A stretch of DNA of 50,596 nt from Stenotrophomonas lacuserhaii. Its GTDB lineage: Bacteria > Pseudomonadota > Gammaproteobacteria > Xanthomonadales > Xanthomonadaceae. The translations under genes were made by a program, and so were the position numbers. Shown here in pieces: positions 29,919 to 38,842 of this stretch. Location: contig NZ_JACSQS010000004.1 in assembly GCF_014836545.1 (NCBI RefSeq), positions 67,114 to 117,709 on the forward strand, read 5' to 3'. Every line of letters begins with the position of its first letter. Position 1 is the first letter of the stretch. A model generated the notes under the pieces. It was not told the DNA's origin, searched no databases, and was given only the letters and a program-made list of their open reading frames with translations.

Positions 29919-31175
29919 TCAGGCTTCGAACGGCTCCAGCTTTTTCTTGACCGCGACATTCTTCAGTGTGACGTACTTCGGCAACCCGTCCGACCCGTAG
30001 GGCAGGGGGGCTTCGCCCTTGATCAGCGGCTGCAGGTAGGCCCGGGCCTTTTCGGTGATGCCGAAACCGTCCTTGCGGATGAAGCTGGCCGGCATCTTCT
30101 TCTCATGGTTGGCGATCTTCGCCAGCGGCGCCGATTCGATCTTCCAGCGGTAGGGCTTGTCGCTGCTGCGCACGATCACCGGCATCACTCCGTTGTGGCC
30201 GGCCAGCGCCAACCGCACCGCCGCCTTGCCCACCGCCTGCGCCTGTTCCCAGTCGGTCCTGGAGGCGATGTGGCGTGCCGAGCGCTGCAGGTAGTCAGGC
30301 ACGGTCCAGTGCACCTTCAGGCCCAGCTGGTCCTTGACCCGGCCGGCCAGGTGCGCGGCCACGCCGCCGAGCTGGGTGTGGCCGAAGGAATCCTTGCTGC
30401 CGCCGGCATCGGCGACGAAGGTCCCATCGGCCGTGGCAATGCCTTCGGAGGCCACCACCACGCAGTAGCCCACCTGTTCGACCACCGCGCTTACCTTGGC
30501 CAGGAAGGCTGCTTCGTCATAGGCGCGTTCCGGCAGCAGGATCACCTGCGGGGCCTCGTCCGGTCCCGTACCGGCCAATCCGCCTGCCGCTGCCAGCCAG
30601 CCGGCGTGGCGGCCCATCGCTTCGTAGATGAACACGCGGGTGGAGGTCTCGGCCATGGCGGCCACGTCCAGCGCCGCCTCGCGAACCGATACCGCGGTGT
30701 ACTTGGCCGCCGAGCCGAAGCCGGGGCAGGTGTCGGTCACGGCCAGGTCGTTGTCGATGGTCTTGGGCACGCCGATGCAGCTCAGCTCGACCCCCCGCTC
30801 GCGCGCCAGTTCGGACACCTTCAGCGCGGTGTCGGCCGAATCATTGCCGCCGTTGTACAGGAACCAGCGCACGCCATGGGCCTGTAGCACCTGCAGCAGC
30901 CGGTCGTAACGGGCTGCATCCTGTTTCAGGGATTTGAGCTTGTAACGGCAGGACCCGAACGCGCCGCCGGGCGTGTGGGCCAGCGCCCGGATGGCACTGA
31001 TCGGTTCGCGCGAGGTATCGATAAGGTCTTCGCGCAGCGCGCCGAGGATGCCACTGCGTGCGGCAAGCACCTTGACACCGCGGGCGCGGGCTTCCTGGAT
31101 CACCGCCGAAGCAGTGGCATTGATGACGGCGGTGACGCCACCTGACTGTGCGTAGAGCAGGGTGCCTGGGCGCAT
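29919..31175 (-). CDS. pfp: pyrophosphate-dependent 6-phosphofructokinase
   Basis: Phosphorylates fructose 6-phosphate reversibly, probably with pyrophosphate. The 418-residue protein has both residues that separate PPi from ATP enzymes: D112 in GGNDS (glycine in ATP enzymes) and K138 in PKTIDND (glycine in E. coli PfkA). The catalytic TIDND, the substrate loop EAMGRHAGW and GYLQRS-like VPDYLQRSARH are present. The Xanthomonas campestris enzyme of this type has been reported as PPi-dependent. The ATG at 31175 has CGAGG 6 nt upstream; an in-frame ATG at 31202 would add nine residues. It diverges from adk. Confidence 0.9.
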   Translation of the reverse strand: MRPGTLLYAQSGGVTAVINATASAVIQEARARGVKVLAARSGILGALREDLIDTSREPISAIRALAHTPGGAFGSCRYKLKSLKQDAARYDRLLQVLQAHGVRWFLYNGGNDSADTALKVSELARERGVELSCIGVPKTIDNDLAVTDTCPGFGSAAKYTAVSVREAALDVAAMAETSTRVFIYEAMGRHAGWLAAAGGLAGTGPDEAPQVILLPERAYDEAAFLAKVSAVVEQVGYCVVVASEGIATADGTFVADAGGSKDSFGHTQLGGVAAHLAGRVKDQLGLKVHWTVPDYLQRSARHIASRTDWEQAQAVGKAAVRLALAGHNGVMPVIVRSSDKPYRWKIESAPLAKIANHEKKMPASFIRKDGFGITEKARAYLQPLIKGEAPLPYGSDGLPKYVTLKNVAVKKKLEPFEA

Positions 31176-31310
31176 CGGAACCTCGTGTCGGGACAGGGAC
31201 ATTGCAGGGACATTACCCGGATGCGGTAAAGTGCGGGTATTGCGGTGCAGCGATACCGGTCCGTCCGGACGCCGTGCGTTCATGAATTTAAACACGTTGG
31301 AGTCAGCTAG

Positions 31311-31880
31311 ATGCGATTGGTTCTGTTGGGGCCGCCCGGTTCGGGCAAGGGTACGCAGGCAACCCGCCTGAAGGAAAAGCTCGGCATCGCCCACATTTCC
31401 ACCGGCGACCTGCTGCGCGCCGAAGTGGCCGCTGGCTCCGAGTTGGGCAAGCAGGCCAAGGCGGTGATGGATGCCGGCAACCTGGTATCCGACGAGATCC
31501 TGCTCGGCATGCTGCGTTCGCGCCTGTCGCAGGACGACGTGGCCAAGGGCTTCATCCTGGATGGCTATCCGCGCAACGTGGCCCAGGCCAAGGCACTGGA
31601 CGGCGTGCTCGCCGACATCGGCCAGCCGCTGGATGCGGTGGTGCAGCTGGACGTGGATGCCGACCAGCTGATCGAGCGCCTGGCCGGCCGTGCGAAGGAG
31701 CAGGGCCGTGCGGATGACAATCCGGATTCGGTCCGCCATCGCCTGCAGGTCTACACCGAGCAGACTGCGCCGGTGGTGGATTTCTATGCCGAACGGGGCA
31801 CCCTGGCGCGCCTGGATGGCATCGGCGAGCTGGAAGAAGTCGAAGCGCGCATCCACGGCGTGCTGCCGAAGGCCGGATGA
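31311..31880 (+). CDS. adk: adenylate kinase, short form
   Basis: Interconverts ATP + AMP and 2 ADP in the cytoplasm. The 189-residue protein has the P-loop GPPGSGKGT (7-15), the AMP-binding ISTGDLLR and the signature FILDGYPRN. The region after the DGYPR block goes directly from AGRAKEQGRADDN to SVRHRL. The large LID insertion and its zinc ligands are therefore absent, as in the short bacterial/cytosolic isoforms. GGAG lies 10 nt before the ATG. A strong terminator follows, so it is a single-gene transcript. Confidence 0.96.
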   Translation: MRLVLLGPPGSGKGTQATRLKEKLGIAHISTGDLLRAEVAAGSELGKQAKAVMDAGNLVSDEILLGMLRSRLSQDDVAKGFILDGYPRNVAQAKALDGVLADIGQPLDAVVQLDVDADQLIERLAGRAKEQGRADDNPDSVRHRLQVYTEQTAPVVDFYAERGTLARLDGIGELEEVEARIHGVLPKAG

Positions 31881-31913
31881 GGCCGTCGAGGCCTGCGGTT
31901 CGCGCCTGAAAAA

Positions 31914-31951
31914 ACACAGGCCTGGTCCCTTCGGACCAGGCCTGTGTCGTT
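31914..31951 (+). terminator. Intrinsic terminator after adk
   Basis: A 15-bp perfect stem ACACAGGCCTGGTCC (31914-31928), CTTC loop, and complement to 31947, then CGTTTT. An A6 run precedes the stem, so it could also work for leftward transcripts. Confidence 0.93.
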
Positions 31952-32083
31952 TTAAAGCCAGCGGTGGGCTTGCTCAGGGCCCCGCAGCGTGAGCTCCCAT
32001 GGGGATGGCCTCTTGGGGAGTAGGACCGGTTGGGAACTGCGGCTGGCACTGTGAATTGTGTCTATGTTGATAGGCAGCCGCTA

Positions 32084-32157
32084 TCAGGAATTCCCTGACA
32101 AGTCTTTGGCTTTGTCTGAGCTGTCTGTCGGACTTATCTGACGTTCTGCTTGTCAGG
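32084..32157. promoter_or_regulatory. Inverted repeats upstream of mpl
   Basis: CCTGACAAG (32094-32102) and its complement CTTGTCAGG (32149-32157) are 46 nt apart. The left one overlaps a smaller dyad TCAGG-AATTC-CCTGA (32084-32098). The right half ends 38 nt before the mpl ATG. This could be a two-site operator or a large mRNA hairpin. The rest of the 315-bp adk-mpl gap holds the adk terminator and otherwise nothing recognisable. Confidence 0.4.
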
Positions 32158-32195
32158 ATGGCCCACTACCGGGTCGATCGGTAACAATGCGGGTC

Positions 32196-33560
32196 ATGAG
32201 CAACGTACATATTCTTGGAATCGCCGGCACCTTCATGGGCGGCGTGGCCGCACTGGCGCGTGAGCTGGGACATGGGGTCAGCGGCAGCGACCAGGCGATC
32301 TACCCGCCGATGTCGACCCAGTTGGAAACGCTGGGGATCCAGCTGGACCAGGGGTATCGTGCCGACAGCGTCCCGCCGGACACTGCCGAGGTGGTCATCG
32401 GCAATGCCCTTTCGCGCGGCAATCCCGCCGTCGAGGCGGTGCTCGACGCCGGCCAGCGCTATGTTTCCGGTGCACAATGGCTCAGCGAGCAGGTGCTGCC
32501 AGGTCGCGACACACTGGCCGTGGCCGGCACGCATGGCAAGACCACCACCACCACCATCCTGGCCTGGCTGCTGGAAAGCGCAGGGCGCGCGCCCGGCTTC
32601 CTGATCGGCGGGGTCGCCGAGGATTTCGGCGTGTCCGCACGGGTGGGGCAGGGCCGCGAGTTCGTGGTCGAGGCCGACGAGTACGACACCGCCTTCTTCG
32701 ACAAGCGCAGCAAATTCGTGCACTACCGGCCGCTGGTGGCGATCCTCAACAACCTCGAATACGACCACGCGGACATCTTCCCGGACGTGGCGGCGATCCA
32801 GCGCCAGTTCCATCATCTGGTGCGCACCGTACCGGCGCGCGGCCGGCTGATCGTCAACGGCGAGGACCCGCGCCTGGCCGAGGTGCTGGCGATGGGCTGC
32901 TGGACCCCGGTGGAGCGCTTCGGCTTCGATGCGACGCTGGAATGGCACGCTGAACTGCTGCGCGCCGATGGCAGCGCGTTCGTCGTGCATCATCGCGGGC
33001 AGCGGGTGGGCGAGGTCCACTGGGCGTTGCTGGGCCGCCACAACGTGCTCAATGGCTTGGCTGCGCTGGCCGCCGCACACGCAGTAGGCGTGGTGCTGGC
33101 CGACGTGCTGCCGGCGTTGTCACGCTTCCACAGCGTCAAACGGCGACTGGAAGTGATCGGCCAGGCCGGCGGCATCACCGTGTACGACGACTTCGCCCAT
33201 CACCCCACCGCCATCGCCACCACGCTGGAGGGCCTGCGTGCCAAGGTGGGCGATGCGCGCATCGTGGTGGCGATGGAGCCACGCAGCAATTCGATGCGGC
33301 TGGGCGCACACGCCGAGGCCCTGGCGCCTTCGCTGGCGTTGGCCGATGCGGTGGTGTTCCTGCACCGGCCCGGGCTGGAATGGGATGCCGCCGCGGTGAT
33401 GGACGCGGTGCGCGGCCAGGCGCTGGCGGTGGCCGATACCGACGCGTTGCTGGCCCGGTTGGACGCCCTCGCCAAAGCCGGTGACCACGTGGTGTTCATG
33501 TCCAATGGCGGCTTCGATGCCGCGCCGCGCCGCTTCCTGGCGCAGCTGCAGGGGACATGA
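32196..33560 (+). CDS. mpl: UDP-MurNAc:tripeptide ligase (murein recycling)
   Basis: Mur-ligase-family enzyme that attaches the recycled L-Ala-gamma-D-Glu-meso-DAP tripeptide to UDP-N-acetylmuramate in the cytoplasm. The 454 residues match E. coli Mpl. The N-terminal VHILGIAGTFMGG and SGSDQAIYPPMSTQLE are distinctive of Mpl versus MurC. The ATP loop is GTHGKTTTT, and VVEADEYDTAFFDKRSKF and YDDFAHHPTAI follow. The ATG at 32196 (MSNVHILG) fits the family; an in-frame ATG at 32187 would add three residues. Its stop overlaps the LON-domain gene as ATGA, so the two are coupled. Confidence 0.95.
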   Translation: MSNVHILGIAGTFMGGVAALARELGHGVSGSDQAIYPPMSTQLETLGIQLDQGYRADSVPPDTAEVVIGNALSRGNPAVEAVLDAGQRYVSGAQWLSEQVLPGRDTLAVAGTHGKTTTTTILAWLLESAGRAPGFLIGGVAEDFGVSARVGQGREFVVEADEYDTAFFDKRSKFVHYRPLVAILNNLEYDHADIFPDVAAIQRQFHHLVRTVPARGRLIVNGEDPRLAEVLAMGCWTPVERFGFDATLEWHAELLRADGSAFVVHHRGQRVGEVHWALLGRHNVLNGLAALAAAHAVGVVLADVLPALSRFHSVKRRLEVIGQAGGITVYDDFAHHPTAIATTLEGLRAKVGDARIVVAMEPRSNSMRLGAHAEALAPSLALADAVVFLHRPGLEWDAAAVMDAVRGQALAVADTDALLARLDALAKAGDHVVFMSNGGFDAAPRRFLAQLQGT

Positions 33561-34135
33561 GCGTGGTCGCGACGCTGCCGTTGTTTCCGTTGCACGCGGT
33601 GCTGTTGCCGGGTGCGAGCATCGGCCTGCGCGTGTTCGAGCGGCGCTACCTGGACATGCTGCGTGATTCGAGCCGCGACGGCGGCGGATTCGGGCTGTGC
33701 CTGATCCTGCAGGGCGATGAAGTGGGCGCGCCTGCGGTGCCCGCAGCCTTCGGCGTGGAAGCCCGGGTGGATGATTTCGACATGGGCAGCGATGGCGTGC
33801 TGCAGCTGCGGCTGCGCGGGGCGCGGCGCTTCCACGTGGAGCAGACCCGCGTGCGCGACAACGGGCTGGTGGTGGGCGAGGTGCGCTGGTGCGCGCCGGA
33901 TACCGACGACGAACTCCGGCCGCAGCACGCGCTGCTTTCGACCCTGCTGCAGCACATCATCGAACAGGCCGGTGAGGACTATGCACCGGCCACGCCGGCG
34001 CTGCTCGACCAGGCATCCTGGGTAGGCTGGCAGCTGGCGCAGCTGCTGCCGCTGGAAGAATCCCAGCGGCTGCAGTTGCTGCAGCTCGACGATGTCCACG
34101 CCCGCCTGGACCTGTTGCTGGGCTGGATCCCGTAA
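33557..34135 (+). CDS. LON substrate-binding-domain protein
   Basis: A 192-residue protein consisting of the Lon N-terminal (LAN/PUA-like) domain alone: LPLFPLHAVLLPGASIGLRVFERRYLDML at the start and later the helical YAPATPALLDQASWVGWQLAQLLPL. There is no ATPase or protease domain. Stand-alone proteins of this kind are common in proteobacteria and their role is not established; binding of unfolded peptides is a guess from the domain. It is translationally coupled to mpl by a 4-nt overlap and converges on the DedA-PAP2 gene. Confidence 0.85.
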   Translation: MSVVATLPLFPLHAVLLPGASIGLRVFERRYLDMLRDSSRDGGGFGLCLILQGDEVGAPAVPAAFGVEARVDDFDMGSDGVLQLRLRGARRFHVEQTRVRDNGLVVGEVRWCAPDTDDELRPQHALLSTLLQHIIEQAGEDYAPATPALLDQASWVGWQLAQLLPLEESQRLQLLQLDDVHARLDLLLGWIP

Positions 34136-34146
34136 CGGCCGAGGCG

Positions 34147-36138
34147 TTATTCGGTGCGCAGGCGCAGCACCGGCAGGCCCGATCCCGGATGCACGCCTTC
34201 CTGCATCGGCAGGCCGTCCACCGATGCCTTGACCGCCGCCATCGCCGGGTCGATCCCGCGCAGCGGGTGCCACATGCCGATCCACTCGAAGTGGCGGGTG
34301 AAACGCAGCGTCTGCGCACTGCCCAGCCACAGTGGCACGTCGCCGGGCTGCAGCACCTTGGTCGCCGGCCACAGGCGCAGCACGTGGCGCTCGTCCGGCC
34401 GCTCGCCATCGCGCACCATCAGCAGGCTTTCCACCTGCGTATCCAGCGTGGCCGGCAGCACCGGCAGCGCTTCCGGGCCGGTGTCCTGGTCGAGCATCAA
34501 CAAGGCCTGTTCCCATCCGGCCTGCGGCTGCATCCTCCAGCCTTGTGATTCCAGCCGCGCCTGCAACGGGGCCAGCGGGCCGGCCACCTGCACGTCCAGC
34601 GGCCAGCGCTGGTCATCGTCGAATTCGTTGCGACGCGCCGGCATGGTCTGCCAGTCGTGCTGCCACCAGCGATCGGCCTGCAGCGGCGCCGGGGCGGCCT
34701 GGTGCGGTTCGAAGCGTTCCAGCTTGACCGGGATGTTGCGCGGTGCGTACCACACCGCCGCCAGCACGAACGTGCCGTAGAACAGCCAGGCGACCGGCTT
34801 GACCCAGAACGAACGGTTGAAGCGGCGACGGTAGGCGATGCCCAGCACCAGCAGCCAGAACAGCCCGAACAGCATGCCGCCGATCACATCGCTCAGCCAG
34901 TGCGCGCCGAGGTAGATGCGCGAAAAACCGATCAGGCTGACCACGAAACCGGACACCAGGTAGGGCCACACGCGGGTCCGGCCAGGCAGCTCCCGGGCGA
35001 TCAGCACGGCGAAGAAACCGAAGGTGATCGTCGCCATGGTTACCGAGACCGACGGGAAGCCGAAGCCGCTGCTGGCATCCGGCGGGCGCACCACGTCCAC
35101 GGTGGCGCCCAGCAGCATCGTCAGTGCCAGGCCGAAGGCCAGTGCCGCCAGCCAATGTGCGGCGGCCATCCAGCGCCGACGCCAGAGCAGGTACCCCATG
35201 CCGACCGCGGTGGCCGGCAGCAGCACCTGCCAGGCGCCCAGCGAGGCCAGCGCGGCCATCGGATGATCAGCCAGCGGGTTGCGCAGCGCGAGCATGGCCT
35301 GGTGCACGGCCAGGTCGATGCTGAGCGGCTCGCCGTGCGCCACCACCACCATCAGCAGTGCGAACCAGCACCAGCCGAGCACCAGCAGCATCAGCGCCAG
35401 CATCGCCAGCGGCACCGATTCGCGCCGCTGCGGATCGAATACCGACACCGAGTAACGCCCCAGCGTGGGGTGGCGCTGCGACCAGTCCAGCAGCCGCGCC
35501 AGCCAGGTATCCATGCGTGCGGCCGACCAGCGATAGCCATACAGCACGATGGCCCACACCAGCCCGAGGATCACGCCGAGCAGGCCAACCACCACCACCA
35601 GCCGCCCGGCGACCGCCGCGACGGCGTCATACGCCCCGCCCAGCACCCAGCCCGGCAACAGGAACAACACCGCCCAGGACACGCTGGCGATGGCGCTGGC
35701 CCGCATGTAGCGGCTGGCCTGCATCTTCATCATGCCGGCGATGGCCGGCACGAACGGCCGGATGGCGCCCACGTAACGGGCCACCAGGATGCTCTTGAAG
35801 GCATTGCGGCGGAACATCGTTTCGCCGCGGTCCAGCAGCTGTGGATAGCGGCTGAAAGGGAACACGCCGCGCAGTCGGTCGCCCCAGCGGCGGCCGATCC
35901 AGTAACTGATGCCATCGCCGGCGAACGCGCCCAGCGCCGCACAGGCCACCGCATACGGGCCGGATATCTGCCCCAGGCCGATGAACACGCCCACCGCGAA
36001 CAACAACGGCAGGGCAGGCACGATGGCGCCCAGGATGATGACCGCATCGCAGAAGGCGATGAGGAAGATGGCTGCACCGGCAAGCACCGGATTGGCGGCA
36101 ATCCAGGCGAGGGTGGCGTCGATCCATGAAGAGTCCAT
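34147..36138 (-). CDS. DedA-PAP2-LssY fusion membrane protein with altered PAP2 site
   Basis: A 663-residue inner-membrane fusion. Residues 1-185 are a DedA/VTT domain (GAFAGDGISYWIGRRWG; RYVGAIRPFVPAIAGMM), a family implicated in lipid-carrier flipping. Residues about 245-440 are a PAP2 lipid-phosphatase domain. Its motif 3 is intact (S406-R407-x5-H413-x3-D417). Motif 2, normally PSGH, reads P362-S-V-S365, and the lysine of motif 1 (K-x6-R351-P) is glycine. The C-terminal 200 residues are a soluble LssY-like domain. The likely substrates are undecaprenyl or phospholipid phosphates, but catalysis is uncertain given the missing histidine and lysine. Single gene, weak ribosome binding site. Confidence 0.85.
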   Translation of the reverse strand: MDSSWIDATLAWIAANPVLAGAAIFLIAFCDAVIILGAIVPALPLLFAVGVFIGLGQISGPYAVACAALGAFAGDGISYWIGRRWGDRLRGVFPFSRYPQLLDRGETMFRRNAFKSILVARYVGAIRPFVPAIAGMMKMQASRYMRASAIASVSWAVLFLLPGWVLGGAYDAVAAVAGRLVVVVGLLGVILGLVWAIVLYGYRWSAARMDTWLARLLDWSQRHPTLGRYSVSVFDPQRRESVPLAMLALMLLVLGWCWFALLMVVVAHGEPLSIDLAVHQAMLALRNPLADHPMAALASLGAWQVLLPATAVGMGYLLWRRRWMAAAHWLAALAFGLALTMLLGATVDVVRPPDASSGFGFPSVSVTMATITFGFFAVLIARELPGRTRVWPYLVSGFVVSLIGFSRIYLGAHWLSDVIGGMLFGLFWLLVLGIAYRRRFNRSFWVKPVAWLFYGTFVLAAVWYAPRNIPVKLERFEPHQAAPAPLQADRWWQHDWQTMPARRNEFDDDQRWPLDVQVAGPLAPLQARLESQGWRMQPQAGWEQALLMLDQDTGPEALPVLPATLDTQVESLLMVRDGERPDERHVLRLWPATKVLQPGDVPLWLGSAQTLRFTRHFEWIGMWHPLRGIDPAMAAVKASVDGLPMQEGVHPGSGLPVLRLRTE

Positions 36139-36234
36139 CGCCGGATTATAAAGGCGTGCAGGTGACTGGTTGCCTGCTTGATGCAGGCTGATCGAGACAC
36201 GTGGCTCCTCTGGAGGGATCGCCTAGAATGGGCC

Positions 36235-36897
36235 ATGGCAGATAACCGCACGCTCGCGCAGCACGCGCTCAAGTCAGACAGTTTCGGCCGCATCCTGCTG
36301 GTGCAGCAGGCCGACGGCCATTTCCTGCGTCGCGACCTGGGTGCTACGCCGTGGTGGTTGCGGGTGCCTGCCTGGTGGCTGGCGCGACGCGAAGCGCGCG
36401 CGTTGCGGCACATCGATGGCATGCAGGCGGTGCCGAAGCTGCTGGCATGGGACGGCCGCTGGCTGGACCGCAGCTTCATGGCCGGCGATGCGATGTACCA
36501 GCGGCCGCCACGCGGCGACGTGGCCTGGTTCCATGATGCGCGCCGCCTGCTGCAGGAACTGCACCGGCGCGGGGTGGCACACAACGACCTGGCCAAGGAA
36601 GCCAACTGGCTGGTGACCGAAGCCGGGCATCCGGCGTTGATCGATTTCCAGCTGGCGGTGATCGGCAACCCGCGTTCGCGCTGGATGCGCCTGCTGGCGC
36701 GCGAAGACCTGCGCCATCTGCTCAAGCACAAACGGATGTACTGCCGCGCATCGCTGACGCCGGTGGAAATGCGCGTGCTCAAGCGCACCTCGTGGGTGCG
36801 TGAGCTGTGGTTCGCCACCGGCAAGCCGGTCTATCGTTTCGTCACCCGGCGCATCCTGCACTGGGAGGACAACGAGGGACAGGGGCCCAAGCCCTGA
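36235..36897 (+). CDS. RIO/KdkA-like small kinase
   Basis: A 220-residue protein with a minimal kinase core. The catalytic loop is HNDLAKEAN (116-124; D118 and N124), and the metal-binding IDFQ at 136-139 stands for the DFG motif. The N-terminal ATP-binding lobe is short (FGRILLVQQADGHFLRRDL). It resembles RIO-type or lipopolysaccharide-core kinases; the substrate is unknown. The ATG at 36235 gives MADNRTLAQ; GGAGGG is 18 nt upstream, which is rather far. It precedes the SDR gene by 76 nt on the same strand. Confidence 0.7.
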   Translation: MADNRTLAQHALKSDSFGRILLVQQADGHFLRRDLGATPWWLRVPAWWLARREARALRHIDGMQAVPKLLAWDGRWLDRSFMAGDAMYQRPPRGDVAWFHDARRLLQELHRRGVAHNDLAKEANWLVTEAGHPALIDFQLAVIGNPRSRWMRLLAREDLRHLLKHKRMYCRASLTPVEMRVLKRTSWVRELWFATGKPVYRFVTRRILHWEDNEGQGPKP

Positions 36898-36973
36898 GGC
36901 CGCGCTGCCGCCGCGCGAGGTGGGCGCGCGCATAATGCAGCGTCGGCGTTGGCCGGTGACCAGGAGAAACGTG

Positions 36974-37792
36974 GTGTCCAACCTGCAGGGCAAGACTCTA
37001 TTCATCACCGGCGCATCGCGCGGGATCGGGCTGGCGATCGCCCTGCGTGCGGCGCGCGATGGCGCCAACGTGGCCATCGCGGCCAAATCCTCGGTGGCCA
37101 ACCCGAAACTGCCCGGCACCATCCACAGTGCCGCCGAAGCGGTCACCGCCGCTGGCGGGCAGGCGCTGGCGCTGAAGTGCGACATCCGCGAGGAAGACCA
37201 GGTGCAGGCGGCGGTTGCCGCGGCCGTGGACACCTTCGGCGGCATCGACATCCTGGTCAACAATGCCAGTGCGATCTGGCTGCGCGGCACCCTGGAGACG
37301 CCGATGAAGCGCTTCGACCTGATGCAGCAGGTCAACGCGCGTGGCAGTTTCCTGTGCGCGCAGGCCTGCCTGCCGTACCTGCTGCAGGCGCCCAACCCGC
37401 ACATCCTGAGCCTGGCGCCGCCGCCCAGCCTGGACCCGAAGTGGTGGGGGCCGCATACCGGCTATACGTTGGCCAAGATGGGCATGAGCCTGGTCACGCT
37501 GGGGCTGGCGGCGGAGTTCGGCCCACGCGGGGTGGCTGTCAATGCGCTGTGGCCACGCACGGTGATCGCCACCGATGCGATCAACATGATCCCGGGCGTG
37601 GACGTGCAGGGATGCCGCACGCCGCAGATCGTGGCCGATGCCGCGCACGCGGTGCTGGTGCGCGAAGCGGCCGGCTTCCACGGCCAGTTCCTGCTCGATG
37701 ACGAGGTGCTCGCCGCGGCCGGCGTGACCGATCTTTCCGGTTACGCGGTGGATCCCGCGCATCGACTGCTGCCGGATCTTTTCCTGGATTGA
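36974..37792 (+). CDS. HSDL2-like short-chain dehydrogenase
   Basis: A 272-residue NAD(P)-dependent oxidoreductase. The cofactor motif is TGASRGIG (12-19), NNAS follows strand 4, and the catalytic triad is S146, Y164 and K168 (GYTLAKMGMS). The run LAPPPSLDPKWWGPHTGY resembles hydroxysteroid dehydrogenase-like protein 2, a subgroup with unknown substrate often tied to fatty-acid metabolism. Start is GTG at 36974 (GGAG 7 nt upstream); GTG at 36971 is equally in frame. Confidence 0.88.
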   Translation: MSNLQGKTLFITGASRGIGLAIALRAARDGANVAIAAKSSVANPKLPGTIHSAAEAVTAAGGQALALKCDIREEDQVQAAVAAAVDTFGGIDILVNNASAIWLRGTLETPMKRFDLMQQVNARGSFLCAQACLPYLLQAPNPHILSLAPPPSLDPKWWGPHTGYTLAKMGMSLVTLGLAAEFGPRGVAVNALWPRTVIATDAINMIPGVDVQGCRTPQIVADAAHAVLVREAAGFHGQFLLDDEVLAAAGVTDLSGYAVDPAHRLLPDLFLD

Positions 37793-37863
37793 TTCAACGG
37801 CGCGTTGACGGCGGCGTCTGCTATGGTGCGCGGCTGTAATCGTTTCCAACAGGGAAGTACCCC

Positions 37864-38802
37864 ATGAATCCGACCTTCCGTACGGCCTTGCTCGCGGCCT
37901 CCGTTGCGCTGTGCCTGGCCGCCTGCCAGAAGGGCGCATCGACGCCTGCCGCGAATGAGGGCGCCGACAAGATCAACGCCTACATCGCCTGCTTCAACGG
38001 CGTGCAGCAGCCGATCCAGGAAAGCTTCCAGCGCTATGTTTCGTGGATCGCCGATCCGGCGGCCGGCCCCACCGGCAAGGAAGAAACCGTACGCGCACCG
38101 GGCACGGTGCTGTCCCACCGCGTCGAGTTCTGCGGCGCGCCGCTGACCGCCGCCCTGGCACAGCAGCCGGCCAACGCGGCGCTGGATCCGGCCGCGCGCC
38201 GTTACCAGGAAACCTTCACCGCGCTCAACGAGAAGATCGGCGATGCCGTGCGTTATTACGATCGCGAAGACTACAAGCGCGATGGCGGTGAGGGCATGCG
38301 CCAGCGGCATGCGCCGCTGATGCAGGCCTATTCGGCGTTCTTCGAAGCCGGTGATGCGATGGATGCGGCGCTGGAAGCGAACGAAGACCAGCGCCGCAAG
38401 GAGCAGATCGCGGCGATCGAGAAGGAAGAGGGACGCAGTGCGGCGTTCTACCACCTGAGCATCATCGGCGAGGGCAAGCAGCTGGTGAAGGTGCTGGACG
38501 GCGACGCGCCGGACCTCGCCGCCGGCCGTGCACAACTGGCGCGCTACCAGGCCGTGCTGGAAGAAGCGGCCAAGGCGAAGGTCGGCCAGGGCGATCCGAT
38601 GTGGGGCCACATGGAGCGTTCGGCCGATAAGCTGGCCAGCGAGGGCGGGCGCCGCATCGAACGCCTGCAGGCCAACCAGCCGTTGAGCCGCAGTGACCAG
38701 ATCCTGCTGGAGAGCGGTGGCATGCCGCCGTCCGGCACCGCGCCGGCGCTGCTGGCCAGCTACAACGACCTGGTCGACATGAGCAACCGCATGGCACGTT
38801 GA
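37864..38802 (+). CDS. DUF3829 (YiiG-like) lipoprotein
   Basis: A 312-residue exported lipoprotein. The signal peptide ends in the lipobox LAAC with the lipidated cysteine at position 21. The mature part is predicted to be mostly helical and matches the DUF3829/YiiG pattern: INAYIACFNGVQQPIQESF at the start, RYQETFTALNEKI in the middle and YNDLVDMSNRM at the end. Function unknown. The residue after the lipid cysteine is Gln, not Asp, so outer-membrane sorting is expected. A GGGAAG lies 8 nt before the ATG. It converges on the K+ channel gene across a 40-bp GC-rich gap. Confidence 0.82.
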   Translation: MNPTFRTALLAASVALCLAACQKGASTPAANEGADKINAYIACFNGVQQPIQESFQRYVSWIADPAAGPTGKEETVRAPGTVLSHRVEFCGAPLTAALAQQPANAALDPAARRYQETFTALNEKIGDAVRYYDREDYKRDGGEGMRQRHAPLMQAYSAFFEAGDAMDAALEANEDQRRKEQIAAIEKEEGRSAAFYHLSIIGEGKQLVKVLDGDAPDLAAGRAQLARYQAVLEEAAKAKVGQGDPMWGHMERSADKLASEGGRRIERLQANQPLSRSDQILLESGGMPPSGTAPALLASYNDLVDMSNRMAR

Positions 38803-38842
38803 GGTCGGCAGGGTGGGGGGGCGCGCCTGCGCCGCCCGCCCG

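Noticed and set aside
31914..31951. Dispersed repeat after adk
   Set aside because: The 15-bp hairpin with a following T-run is explained fully as an intrinsic terminator and no second copy is seen in the window.
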